Source of the DNA: Opitutaceae bacterium
GTDB lineage: Bacteria; Verrucomicrobiota; Verrucomicrobiia; Opitutales; Opitutaceae
DNA length: 64,000 nt
Direction: 5' to 3'
NCBI GenBank assembly: GCA_028284385.1
Contig: JANQRT010000045.1
Location: forward strand, 62,001 to 126,000
Of this stretch, positions 16,365 to 25,075 are shown in pieces (positions within the stretch are counted from its first letter, which is position 1; every line of letters starts with the position of its first letter). Made by a program: the position numbers and the translations under genes. Under the pieces are notes generated by a model. The model was given only the letters and a program-made list of their open reading frames with translations. It was not told where the DNA came from and did not search any database.

Positions 16365-18656
16365 CTATTCGTTGGGAGTAATTTTGATGTTGTCTATAAA
16401 CACGCGTTTCTTGGCTTGAGGCGAAAGCGCATAAATGGCCGGAGCCCCTTCTTGATGCAATTTGTCGACCGGCACTTCGATGGTCCAGGCCTCTGGTTCC
16501 GGCTCGTCTCGCAACCAGGCCTTAGCCTGAACGATGCCACTACCGTCGCCATTGTCATGAACCTTTGTCTTGAGACGGTACCACGTATCAACTTGGACAT
16601 CGAATGGCACCGAAACCTTGAGCCTGTCATAATTACTGGAAACTTCAATCGTCTTCCAGTTGCCCACCAACGCAATCAAGTAGCGCTGATTGACAAGACC
16701 TACACTGGATACCGCCCGACGTGCTCTGGTTGTCAGAACGTCTGCCGAAAACGTGTAATCGGAGAGATCATGATGGCCAATGAAGCTGACCGATCGTTGC
16801 TTGATCACCCTATCCAAAACATTGGTAGCGACTTTTTCCCCATCACGCTCGATTACGCTCCAGTTGACTCGAGCCCCCAGCCAGTGACCTGGAGGAAAGG
16901 CGACGTCTTCGCCGAGATGATTCTTCCTGGTAAGCTCGAAGCCGTTAAAGTCTTCCTCATAATGGGCTCCGGGAACGATGCGTCCTCGAACACTAGCAGT
17001 GACGTCTTCGACAGTGGCTTTTAGAAATCCAGGTCCAAAGGAAGCATCGCCATTGGCCGTGAAAACTCCCTTTCCGGAGAAAGAGCCCGGCACTTTGCCC
17101 GCATCCCACTCCACATTATCCAGTTTCCGAATACGTTGACCAACGGAATTCAAGCCCCAGACTGTAAAATCGACTGAATCGCCAGGAGTGATCGCAAACT
17201 CGGCGGGAACGATTTGAAGATCGGCAATCTTCTTGTCCGCAATTCTCTTCCGAGGCGCTTTAACGCCCACAAACTTCCCCTTGCCGCTGCCGAAACAATG
17301 GAGAGCTTCCTTGGTCTGGATAAAAACCTTTCCTGCGTAGACTGAAGGAGCTGCCAGACAATTGGCGTGCATCTCGGCTTCGCTCAAAATCTCTCCGTGA
17401 TCCTCATGCGGCTTAACCACAAATACCTTTCCATCGAACATAGGAACGTAGAGCTTGCCGTCCGCCATGAGGGGGGAGGCATGCAATTGGTCGGGGCCGA
17501 GCTTCAGGCTCCACAATGTCTCTCCCGTATCGGCATCGACACAAAGAAGCTCGCCCTTGGCTATGGTAGTGTAGACTTTTCCGTCATGGAGAACTGGGGA
17601 CGAACTGAAGGCGGCGTGATCATCGTTCCTCCAGACTTCGTCTTCCGCCGTTAGAAGGATCGGCTTGTCACCCTCAGGATACTTGTCGGGCAGATTATAG
17701 CAGACCAAACGGCCCTTGGAGGTCGTATCTAGATTTTCCTTACCGTGAACAGCGATAAGCTTTCCATCATGAAGCAGGACCGACCCATTCACCCCGCCTT
17801 GAGAAATGGCCACCCGCCAAATTGGCTCCCCGGTGCGAGCATTGGAACAGATCACACTACCCGACCCGGTACCGGCCATGAATACGCGGCGCCCATTGAA
17901 GTCGGCAAAATAGGGAGACGAGTTTGAACTATCGACTGGCCTAACGTCAGGGGAAGAAAACCAGGCCAGCTCGCCCGTCTGCTTTTCAAAACCGTAAAAA
18001 CGATCCCCCGGAGGACCAGTCGTCCCCCAGTTTTTCGTGATCCCGCGGAAAATAACAAAATCGCCGTCAATGACAGGCCCTCCCGTCCGGCCATTGGGAA
18101 ACGTAAGTCTCCAAAATTGCTCCAGCATGGAATGTTCCCAGAGCTTGTTACCATCTCGATCGAAAGCCATGGCCAAACCGGAAGTCGCCATAAAGTAGAC
18201 ATTTCCAGTGTCCGGGTCCACGCAGGGAGAGCCAATGCCGTAACGATTATAAATGTTGTCGCTCAGAAAATCTCGCGAGCGATAGTCCCACAGTTTCTCG
18301 CCCGTCTCTGCGTCCAGACAAAGGAGAACTTCCTCGACCAGCTGCCCTTCGTTTTCCTCGTAGTAGCCAAACACGTAGACGCGACCATCCGCGATAACCG
18401 GAGCTCCACCCCCTTTTACGGGATAACTCCACAGATGATTCTCTCCTTCCAAGTTGAGATTATCCGGAAGATTCTTCTCCAGAGAAACTCCCGTTTGAAG
18501 GGGACCTCTCCAGGAAAGCCAGCCATCCACCTTTTTAGCATGAGCCGATGGCGAAAGCGCCAGCTGCCCAAAGAACACGAGAGAGAAAGCGACAGCCAGG
18601 CAACGACGCCAAGGCACAACGCTGTTCGGCTTTTCGCCAGTCAATTTCTTATACAT
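16365..18656 (-). CDS. Secreted PQQ-like propeller with C-terminal lectin-like domain
   Basis: The 763-residue protein has a signal peptide ending at SPSAHA. A PQQ-type propeller covers residues 45 to about 470 (blades with TGEKLWDYRS, DGNKLWEHS, TGELAWFS, TGEPIWRVA, TGETLWSLK). A linker with an Ig-like strand pattern follows, then a C-terminal domain of about 200 residues (YEEDFNGFEL to FIDNIKITP) with the beta-sandwich look of concanavalin/3-keto-disaccharide domains. It is first in the operon, 88 bases from a perfect palindrome. A substrate-capturing role in the periplasm is plausible, and no catalytic motif is clear. Confidence 0.82.
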   Translation of the reverse strand: MYKKLTGEKPNSVVPWRRCLAVAFSLVFFGQLALSPSAHAKKVDGWLSWRGPLQTGVSLEKNLPDNLNLEGENHLWSYPVKGGGAPVIADGRVYVFGYYEENEGQLVEEVLLCLDAETGEKLWDYRSRDFLSDNIYNRYGIGSPCVDPDTGNVYFMATSGLAMAFDRDGNKLWEHSMLEQFWRLTFPNGRTGGPVIDGDFVIFRGITKNWGTTGPPGDRFYGFEKQTGELAWFSSPDVRPVDSSNSSPYFADFNGRRVFMAGTGSGSVICSNARTGEPIWRVAISQGGVNGSVLLHDGKLIAVHGKENLDTTSKGRLVCYNLPDKYPEGDKPILLTAEDEVWRNDDHAAFSSSPVLHDGKVYTTIAKGELLCVDADTGETLWSLKLGPDQLHASPLMADGKLYVPMFDGKVFVVKPHEDHGEILSEAEMHANCLAAPSVYAGKVFIQTKEALHCFGSGKGKFVGVKAPRKRIADKKIADLQIVPAEFAITPGDSVDFTVWGLNSVGQRIRKLDNVEWDAGKVPGSFSGKGVFTANGDASFGPGFLKATVEDVTASVRGRIVPGAHYEEDFNGFELTRKNHLGEDVAFPPGHWLGARVNWSVIERDGEKVATNVLDRVIKQRSVSFIGHHDLSDYTFSADVLTTRARRAVSSVGLVNQRYLIALVGNWKTIEVSSNYDRLKVSVPFDVQVDTWYRLKTKVHDNGDGSGIVQAKAWLRDEPEPEAWTIEVPVDKLHQEGAPAIYALSPQAKKRVFIDNIKITPNE

Positions 18657-18743
18657 TTCGATGTGAGATCAGCAGACAAAACGCCCAATGCTTATTGAGC
18701 GTTTCATAAATTTTAGTTCATAAGAAGTTATCAATAGCCCCTG

Positions 18744-18763
18744 TCAACTACATATGTAGTTGA
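18744..18763. promoter_or_regulatory. Perfect 20-bp palindrome, candidate BlaI/CopY-type operator
   Basis: The half-site TCAACTACAT is followed directly by its exact reverse complement. The centre TACATATGTA fits the TACAnnTGTA core bound by BlaI/MecI/CopY repressors. It lies in the 366-base divergent region between the 18-kb minus-strand operon (start 18656) and the dehydrogenase on the plus strand. The rest of that region shows no gene. No repressor gene of this family is in the window, so the regulator is unknown. Confidence 0.6.
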
Positions 18764-19022
18764 TCCGTCTTGAGTGTCGATAGGGGGAAATTGGTTCCGT
18801 CATGCAAATCGATATTAATTCGTCGCTTCTTCTAAAAGAGAATTGGGAAGCAATGACAACCTGTATTCGATGAATAAGTTCCGTTTCGGGACGGATTTTC
18901 GTAGCCTGCGCCAGAATCTAAATCGAAATCAATTTTTCGGACGCGACTCGCCTTTAATTGAGGGCCCTCTTGGGGGAACCCGGGATTTACAATCTATCTT
19001 ATCCTCACTATCCGTTAGTCTA

Positions 19023-19913
19023 ATGAAACATATCATTGGATACATTGGCTTAGGCCAAATGGGTGGAGCGATGGCGGCCAACCTGCTGGAAAACGGATTT
19101 CAACTCAACGTCTACGACTGCAACGCGAAGGCAGCCGAACCGCTGAAAGCAATGGGAGCCGAAGTGAAGGCATCGGTTCAGCAAGTCGTGGCCGATTCCG
19201 ATGTCGTGATTACGTCGTTGCCCAATCCGATGATTGTAGAGGAGGTGGCTCTCGGCCCCGAGGGAATTATCGACGCCTTGAACTCCGGCAAGATCTACAT
19301 CGATATGAGTACTATAGATCCGGATACATCGCGAAAGGTGGGCAAGGCGGTGAAAGCAAAGGGAGCCTCCATGCTCGACGTTCCGGTGGGCAGGGGCCCA
19401 GACGCAGCAAGATCGGGAAAGCTGATTCTCTTGATTGGAGGAGAAAAGAATACGGTCGCCGAATGCCAGGAGGCGCTCGACGTGCTGGGAGAGAAACAGT
19501 TCCATTGTGGCGAACAAGGCATGGGCGCCACAGTGAAACTCATAAACAATTTGGTATCCTGCTCGATCAACGCTCTGAACTGCGAAGCCTTTGCCTTGGG
19601 TGCCGCCGCTGGAACGGACCCTCAATTGCTAGCCGATGTGCTAACCAGCACGGCGGCGGACAATTTCCATTTGCGAGAGAATCTTATCAAAAAGGCCCTC
19701 AAGCGCGACTTCAGCTCGGTTTTCCAGCTTCAACTGGCCCAAAAGGATCTGAGATTAGCCAGCCAACTTGCGCAGTCTCTCCACTTTCCCAATTTGATTA
19801 GCTCTTCAGCTCAGGAATCCTACACCTTCGGACTAGCCCAAGGCCTTGGTAGCGAAGACCAATGTTCACTGGTAAAGATGTATGAAAGCGTAACCGGAAA
19901 TCCGGTACAATAA
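19023..19913 (+). CDS. NAD(P)-dependent beta-hydroxyacid dehydrogenase (3-hydroxyisobutyrate dehydrogenase-like)
   Basis: From ATG 19023 the protein (296 residues) begins MKHIIGYIGLGQMGGAMA, the family Rossmann GxGxMG motif. It continues with MLDVPVGRGPDAARSGKLILLIGG and has the catalytic lysine region GATVKLINNLV. The family oxidises 3-hydroxy acids such as 3-hydroxyisobutyrate, tartronate semialdehyde or gulonate-type acids. The open frame extends 60 codons upstream, but that part has no family similarity and ATG 19023 puts the Rossmann fold at the terminus. The stop is seven bases from the convergent rhodanese gene. Confidence 0.9.
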   Translation: MKHIIGYIGLGQMGGAMAANLLENGFQLNVYDCNAKAAEPLKAMGAEVKASVQQVVADSDVVITSLPNPMIVEEVALGPEGIIDALNSGKIYIDMSTIDPDTSRKVGKAVKAKGASMLDVPVGRGPDAARSGKLILLIGGEKNTVAECQEALDVLGEKQFHCGEQGMGATVKLINNLVSCSINALNCEAFALGAAAGTDPQLLADVLTSTAADNFHLRENLIKKALKRDFSSVFQLQLAQKDLRLASQLAQSLHFPNLISSSAQESYTFGLAQGLGSEDQCSLVKMYESVTGNPVQ

Positions 19914-19920
19914 AAGGCTA

Positions 19921-20637
19921 TCAAGAACCTTCCAGCAAGGTTTCCTTCAATTTCTCGAGAGACACGATGCCATTCAAGCGAGCTATTTCCTGGCCTCCCT
20001 TGATAATTACGAACACCGGAACTCCAACCACGTTGAAAGCGCTGGCGACTTCAGGACTGGCATCCGCATCGACGCGAAGCACCCTCGCCCTCCCCGCCAC
20101 ATCGTCTTCCAGTTGATCGATTACCGGCCTCATCCGTCGGCAAGGAACACACCAATTGGTGTGAAAATCCACCAGGACGGAATCGCTTTCGGCAATGGCC
20201 TCCTTGAAGCTGCCCAACGACATACCTTCGGCAGACTTGGCGGGAGCAATCGCGGATTTGCTGAGCGGCAACCCCTTTCCTTCCCAAGCCTTGATACCCC
20301 CACTAAGATTGTACACCTTCTCAAAGCCCATCTGCTCCATCATCTCAGCCGTTCGACCGCTCCTGCCTCCAGAGCGACAATAAACAAAAATAGGCGTGGC
20401 TCTATTCATAAGACCAAGTTTTCGTTGGAAATCGTCGGCATAGAAGTCGATCACACTGGCCTCGCCGATCTGCCCTTGCGCCACTTCATCAGGCGTTCTG
20501 ACGTCGAGTACAATCCCCTCCCCCGAATCGATTAGCTTCTGGAAAGCGAGCGGATCGACATTCTCGACAGCCGAGCTCGCAAAGCTCGAGACGGAAAAGG
20601 CGACTGGTAACAGAAAAATGGATATGAAGCGCTTCAT
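19921..20637 (-). CDS. Periplasmic rhodanese-thioredoxin fusion
   Basis: The 238-residue protein begins with a signal peptide (cleavage likely after VSSFASS). A rhodanese domain occupies about residues 25-125 with the active-site loop VYCRSGGRSG. A thioredoxin domain occupies about 140-238 with WCVPC as the redox motif. Rhodanese uses a cysteine persulfide and thioredoxin a dithiol, so the fusion could reduce or transfer sulfane sulfur or maintain thiols outside the cytoplasm. It stands alone between a convergent dehydrogenase gene and a propeller gene. Confidence 0.9.
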   Translation of the reverse strand: MKRFISIFLLPVAFSVSSFASSAVENVDPLAFQKLIDSGEGIVLDVRTPDEVAQGQIGEASVIDFYADDFQRKLGLMNRATPIFVYCRSGGRSGRTAEMMEQMGFEKVYNLSGGIKAWEGKGLPLSKSAIAPAKSAEGMSLGSFKEAIAESDSVLVDFHTNWCVPCRRMRPVIDQLEDDVAGRARVLRVDADASPEVASAFNVVGVPVFVIIKGGQEIARLNGIVSLEKLKETLLEGS

Positions 20638-20683
20638 AAACGCAATGAGTCATCCGAAAAATTAAAGACCCCCTTCTTTACAC

Positions 20684-22072
20684 CTAATAGGAACTCGCAG
20701 CCAAGTCCACTCGTACCAATTCCTTGTCGTTTCGAGCGAACAGCGATTTCGCGGCAAACGCCGGGTGGCTCCACACCAGCGAGCGACCCATTGAGCTGCT
20801 GGTCGTTTCCAGAACCTTGAATCGACCCAGCTCCTCATATTTGGAATCGGTCAAATTCGCCAAGATCAAGTGACCCGTTTCGCTGAAAATGAAAAACCGA
20901 TCCGTATCGCGGACGCGAGCAAGGAACGCTGTTCCATGGCGACCTTTCTGATCTTCGCCAATGGTGGGAACCTTGGTTTGCCAAACCCGGCTTCCATCGG
21001 CGACGCTCACTCCGATAAGAGCGCTAGTCTCTACATCACAGCCGAAAATCATGGTCTCGGTCATAACGGGCGTGGAATTAACCGGGTAAACCGCATCGTT
21101 TTGACCGCCTTTCCAAATCACTTCGACACTCGGATCCTCGCCATTCAATTGCATCATCACGCCAATGTTGCCAACCGCGCTAGCGAAGAGCTTTCCGTCA
21201 CGAGATCTTGGAGACACGCTAGGAAGCTTGAAAGCCGGCCTCAAGGGCATGGACCAATTCAAAGCTCCTGAATCCGGATTCAAACTATTCAAATTTTCTG
21301 GTTCCCAGATGAGCAGTTGCCTCACCCCCTTATACTCAACCAAGGTAGGTGGGCAATAGCCGGGTTCCGTCGCTGACAGAGCTCTCCAACGCTCCTCGCC
21401 GGTATCCTTGTCGAAAGCCACTGCAAGACTGCCTTCCCCGCCAACGACGCAGTAAAGCGTGTCTCCGTCAATGAGCGGATGGCCAGAATAGCCCCAATGG
21501 GGGGTAACCGCTCCGTAATCGTCGGCAAACGATTTGCTCCAGATAACGTTCCCATTATCGGCATCCAAACAAAGCAGGTCTCCTTCGGCTCCCAAAGCAT
21601 AGACTTTCCCGTCGACAATAGTGGGCGTGCAACGTGGCCCACCGCTGTAGGAAAGATTATAGGGTCTATCGTATTCATGTTTCCACAACAGTTCGCCTGT
21701 TTCTGCAGAGAAGCACAGCACTCGCTCCTTGCCTTCAAGCTGGTCCTTCCAGCCAGCCCGATTCGAAATGTCGCCAGACGTCTTTGCATAATCCATCAGA
21801 TAGACTTTTCCGTTGGCGACGGCTGGGCCCGAATAGCCAAGCTCCACGGGAACACGCCACTTTACCTTCAACCCATCGTCGGGAATCTCCTTTATGAGGC
21901 CCGATTCATTCCAAACGGAATCACCCGTAGGCCCCAGCCAACGAGGCCATTCGTCGGCCTTGGAAATGGGAAGAAGACTAAAGGAGAGAAAAAGTCCTAG
22001 AACAGCCTGGTTTAAAAGGCGATTGGACCGAAAAGAAGTCGTTGTAGAATTTTCGTAGAGTTTCACTTTCAT
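20684..22072 (-). CDS. Secreted PQQ-like beta-propeller protein
   Basis: The 462-residue protein has a long N-terminal hydrophilic stretch of about 25 residues, then a hydrophobic signal core (AVLGLFLSFSLLPISKA) and DEWPRWLGPTGDSVWNESGL. That last segment is the typical start of verrucomicrobial and planctomycetal outer-membrane biogenesis BamB-like propellers. Blades contain TGELLWKHE, NGNVIWSKS, TGEERWRAL and DSGALNWSM. It is the fourth propeller of this type in the window but lies outside the operon. The function is unknown. Confidence 0.85.
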   Translation of the reverse strand: MKVKLYENSTTTSFRSNRLLNQAVLGLFLSFSLLPISKADEWPRWLGPTGDSVWNESGLIKEIPDDGLKVKWRVPVELGYSGPAVANGKVYLMDYAKTSGDISNRAGWKDQLEGKERVLCFSAETGELLWKHEYDRPYNLSYSGGPRCTPTIVDGKVYALGAEGDLLCLDADNGNVIWSKSFADDYGAVTPHWGYSGHPLIDGDTLYCVVGGEGSLAVAFDKDTGEERWRALSATEPGYCPPTLVEYKGVRQLLIWEPENLNSLNPDSGALNWSMPLRPAFKLPSVSPRSRDGKLFASAVGNIGVMMQLNGEDPSVEVIWKGGQNDAVYPVNSTPVMTETMIFGCDVETSALIGVSVADGSRVWQTKVPTIGEDQKGRHGTAFLARVRDTDRFFIFSETGHLILANLTDSKYEELGRFKVLETTSSSMGRSLVWSHPAFAAKSLFARNDKELVRVDLAASSY

Positions 22073-22176
22073 AGTGCAGCAAGGCCAAGGAAAGCGTCTG
22101 AAGAAAAAAGTTCAATGGATTAAGCCGCAATCCGACCGAAAGTCGCCCATTTATAAATCTATACAAACGATCAAAG

Positions 22177-22803
22177 CTAACCGATGGCTTCTTGAACTAA
22201 GGCGAGAGCGGAGGCATCCAAATCCAAGCCTAGAGCAGCCTTCCGTCCCTGTTCGCTCATCTTGGCCCATGTTTTCCTTAGAATTCCGATCATCTTTTCG
22301 CGATCGGTTTTTTGAGAAAAAGAGGCGAACTGCTTTTCCAGAAAAACCAGACACAACGCGTCTTCAAGAACCTGGCACTCGGGATCCTTCTTGAGATTCA
22401 GTTTTAGATTCAAGGAACGAACGCGTTCGCGAAAGGCGTCCGGGTAGTCGAAGGTCTTTAGGACTCCACTCGTTATCTCCGCATGGAAGCGCTTTAATTC
22501 GGAGCGCCACTTTAGATAGCCAGCGCGATTCATAGGATAGTCTTTTCGTGGGATTTTCCAGCGACAGATATGCTGGCCTCTGCCAGCGACCAGCAAAGCT
22601 TCCGACGCTTCAGGATCAAGGGCGAGAATCCAAGCGGTCAACTGCTTGCTGAAAAAGAGCTCATAGCCTTCGTCTATATTCGCGGAAGCGTATCGATTGG
22701 GGTCCTCGTTATTGAGTCGATCGATTTCGCCAATCGTCGCTAGAAATCGTTTTGGATCTTCGAAACGATCCGCGACCCTATCCAAACTCTTACCATCGTT
22801 CAT
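22177..22803 (-). CDS. DUF4202 family protein
   Basis: The protein of about 208 residues matches DUF4202 in its opening IGEIDRLNNEDPNRY and in LEDALCLVFLEKQFASF, which supplies the conserved acidic residues, plus HICRWKIPRKDYP. The family is cytoplasmic and uncharacterised. The frame is open to 22821, and ATG 22803 (MNDGKSLDRV) is an equally likely start. It is divergent from the PhoD-like gene. Confidence 0.8.
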   Translation of the reverse strand: MNDGKSLDRVADRFEDPKRFLATIGEIDRLNNEDPNRYASANIDEGYELFFSKQLTAWILALDPEASEALLVAGRGQHICRWKIPRKDYPMNRAGYLKWRSELKRFHAEITSGVLKTFDYPDAFRERVRSLNLKLNLKKDPECQVLEDALCLVFLEKQFASFSQKTDREKMIGILRKTWAKMSEQGRKAALGLDLDASALALVQEAIG

Positions 22804-22968
22804 GAAGCAGGTAGATTGCAACGGCGGCCATCGGGTTCAATCCCACACTCTCCAAAGTACCCTAATCTTATCCCCCACTCGTTTTTGGCGGGACCGCAAG
22901 AGCTTATAGACTTTCCATATACTTCGTTTTCGTTGACAATTTTTTCACAAATCGAAGCCGACGAATTG

Positions 22969-24336
22969 ATGGAATTAAAGAAGACGACCAGACTCTTGGC
23001 TATTGCTGCCGCCCTATTGCTATTGTCAAACGGGGTTTCCGCTGCTCCCAAACTGATGCAGGGACCGATGTTGGGCGTAGTTAATCACAACAGCGCCAAG
23101 ATTTGGGCCCGAGTGGGCGGAGAATACGAATTGTCCATCCGCTACAGCGAATCTCCAAAATTTGAAAACGCCATCACCACGAAGGCCATCAAGGCGTCCC
23201 CGGAAAACGACTACTGCGTGGAGACCACGCTTAACCATTTGAAATACGGCTCCTTCTACTACTATCAAGTCTTGCTAGACGGCCAACCGCTTCAAGCTCC
23301 TGGGGAAAGGGATGGCTATCCGATTCTCACCGCTCCCGCTCCCGAATCGCTCGTCAAATTTACCATCGCTTTTGGATCTGGGGCGAAAGCCGACACGGAT
23401 GGCTTGCAGGCCATATGGCTTCAGGTGCAGAACGCTCGACCGCACGCGTTTTTCTGGGTTGGCGAAAACGAATCCTTGCTCGACTTGAGCCCCAGCCTGC
23501 AGGCGGAACAGTATCGCAAGCAACGCGATGTCCCCTTTCTTCAACCTCTTCTCCGCTCCATCCCTCAATTGGCCACCTGGGATGCTCCCGCTTCCATGGA
23601 AGACCAGAGGTCCACCATGGAATCTCTCGACGTATTCAAGCGCTATTGGGCCAATCCTGGATACGGTACAGCCGAAGCTCCAGGATCGTATTTTATCTAT
23701 AACTACGGAGGAGTGGATTTCTATTTTCTCGATACGTTCACCTATCGAGACGAAAAGGAAGACCAGACCCTGCTCGGCCAGAAGCAGCTGGAATGGCTTC
23801 AGAAAGGGCTCGCCGAGAGCGAGGCCCAGTTTAAAGTGCTCCTGAGCGGTAGCAGCTGGACTAATGAAACCTCGGGCAACAAGAACTCGTGGGTAGCCTA
23901 TCAAAGCGAACGCGAGAAGCTTTTCGACTTCATCAAGGCCGAAAAGATAAATGGGGTGGTACTCGTTTCCGGAGATGACGATGAAGCTGAAATAAAGGCT
24001 ATTCCCATGTCACGAAAAGGAGGATACGATCTCTACGAATTCGTCAGCAGTCCTTTGGCCCAGGAGCCGGAAAGCGACTATCGAGAGGATTCCGAATCGG
24101 TCATCTCAATTGAGGAGCCTTACGCGGACTCCATGAATTTCGGTATGATGACCTTCGACATGTCCGAAAACGACGCGCTGATCAGTTTCGAAATTATAAA
24201 CGTTTTCGGCGAAAGCGTATTTCCTACCTTCGAACTGAGAGCCAGCGAATTGGCTAATGGCATCATTTCCTGGAAGGAAAAGGTATCGTCGGACTCGATC
24301 GCCTATATCGAGGCCGAGCTGGACGCGGTGAACTAG
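22969..24336 (+). CDS. PhoD-like metallophosphatase family protein with altered active site
   Basis: Starting at ATG 22969 the protein (455 residues) has a signal peptide (LAIAAALLLLSNGVSA). A PhoD N-terminal domain follows (MQGPMLGVVNHNSAKIWARV, the usual opening of secreted PhoD-like enzymes), then the metallophosphatase domain. The metal motifs are changed: the expected GDNxY-type segment reads VGENESLL and the expected SGDRH segment reads SGDDDEAE. Loss of these metal ligands suggests reduced or altered catalysis. The fold remains recognisable (TWDAPASMEDQRS, YFLDTFTYRDEKE). Periplasmic location is expected. Confidence 0.78.
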   Translation: MELKKTTRLLAIAAALLLLSNGVSAAPKLMQGPMLGVVNHNSAKIWARVGGEYELSIRYSESPKFENAITTKAIKASPENDYCVETTLNHLKYGSFYYYQVLLDGQPLQAPGERDGYPILTAPAPESLVKFTIAFGSGAKADTDGLQAIWLQVQNARPHAFFWVGENESLLDLSPSLQAEQYRKQRDVPFLQPLLRSIPQLATWDAPASMEDQRSTMESLDVFKRYWANPGYGTAEAPGSYFIYNYGGVDFYFLDTFTYRDEKEDQTLLGQKQLEWLQKGLAESEAQFKVLLSGSSWTNETSGNKNSWVAYQSEREKLFDFIKAEKINGVVLVSGDDDEAEIKAIPMSRKGGYDLYEFVSSPLAQEPESDYREDSESVISIEEPYADSMNFGMMTFDMSENDALISFEIINVFGESVFPTFELRASELANGIISWKEKVSSDSIAYIEAELDAVN

Positions 24337-24398
24337 AACTGGTAGCAACCATAGAATTCCTCATTGCCTTGCCACGAGGCGTAGCCGATAAGGTCTTC

Positions 24399-24875
24399 AT
24401 GAGTAGGCGGACGTCCGCGAACCGATTCGTTTTTCTTCTGCTAGCGTTCCTCGTTGGCAGCGCATGTTCTCAAGAAACCGGGGATTCTGGATCCACGGGA
24501 CTGGTGGAGCTTTCTCTTGGAGAGGCGGAAATCAAAGTGGAACTAGCGATCGAGCGATCCGAGCAAACCCGCGGCCTCATGCATCGCAGAAGCATGCCCG
24601 CTGATCAGGGAATGCTATTCGTCTACGCGAGCCCCACCAGGATGTCCTTCTGGATGCGCAACACCTACATTCCACTGGATATCGGATTCTTTACCAAAGA
24701 CGGCGTATTGCGAGAAGTGCATAAGATGTATCCGCATGACGAGAATCCGGTAAAGTCGCTTCGCCAGGACATCCTCTACGCTTTGGAGATGAATCAAGGC
24801 TGGTTCCAGGAACATGGCATCAAGCCAGGGACAAGCTTTGACCTGGACGAATTGCTGAACGCGATAAATCGCTAA
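24399..24875 (+). CDS. DUF192 lipoprotein
   Basis: The protein of about 158 residues begins with a lipoprotein signal (FVFLLLAFLVGSACSQ) and continues with the DUF192 core: ERSEQTRGLMHRRSMPADQGMLF, then FWMRNTYIPLDIGFF and SLRQDILYALEMNQGW. DUF192 proteins are small beta-barrel domains of unknown function, often exported. ATG 24399 gives the shorter, cleaner signal; the frame is open to 24369. It ends in a convergent gap of about 200 bases before the GspF gene. Confidence 0.88.
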   Translation: MSRRTSANRFVFLLLAFLVGSACSQETGDSGSTGLVELSLGEAEIKVELAIERSEQTRGLMHRRSMPADQGMLFVYASPTRMSFWMRNTYIPLDIGFFTKDGVLREVHKMYPHDENPVKSLRQDILYALEMNQGWFQEHGIKPGTSFDLDELLNAINR

Positions 24876-24945
24876 ACGTATCCTAAAATTCGGTACATAG
24901 GCAAAATTGACGGATAGCATCTTCGACAAAGCAATGACCCATGTA

Positions 24946-25030
24946 CGCGTATCCTGAGGCTACGCGCCACCAAACATCTACCGGACGGATCAACTCCAAT
25001 ACCCCGGGTGAATCGTGGCCTCCGGACGCG
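24946..25030. repeat. Imperfect palindromic repeat (CGTCCGGAGGCCACG family)
   Basis: The left arm (24946-24971) and the right arm (about 25007-25030, ending GTGGCCTCCGGACGCG) pair with several mismatches. The right arm matches the arm of a better palindrome at 33806-33859. The element fills the convergent gap between the DUF192 and GspF genes, a common place for REP-like repeats. The rest of the gap shows no gene. Confidence 0.55.
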
Positions 25031-25075
25031 ATCGAATTGCGTCAAGAACAGACAGTAGAGCTTATTGAGAACTGC

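Noticed and set aside
18843-19022. Sixty extra codons upstream of the hydroxyacid dehydrogenase
   Set aside because: The Rossmann GxGxMG motif must lie at the N-terminus in this family, and the extension contains no domain. ATG 19023 is the natural start.
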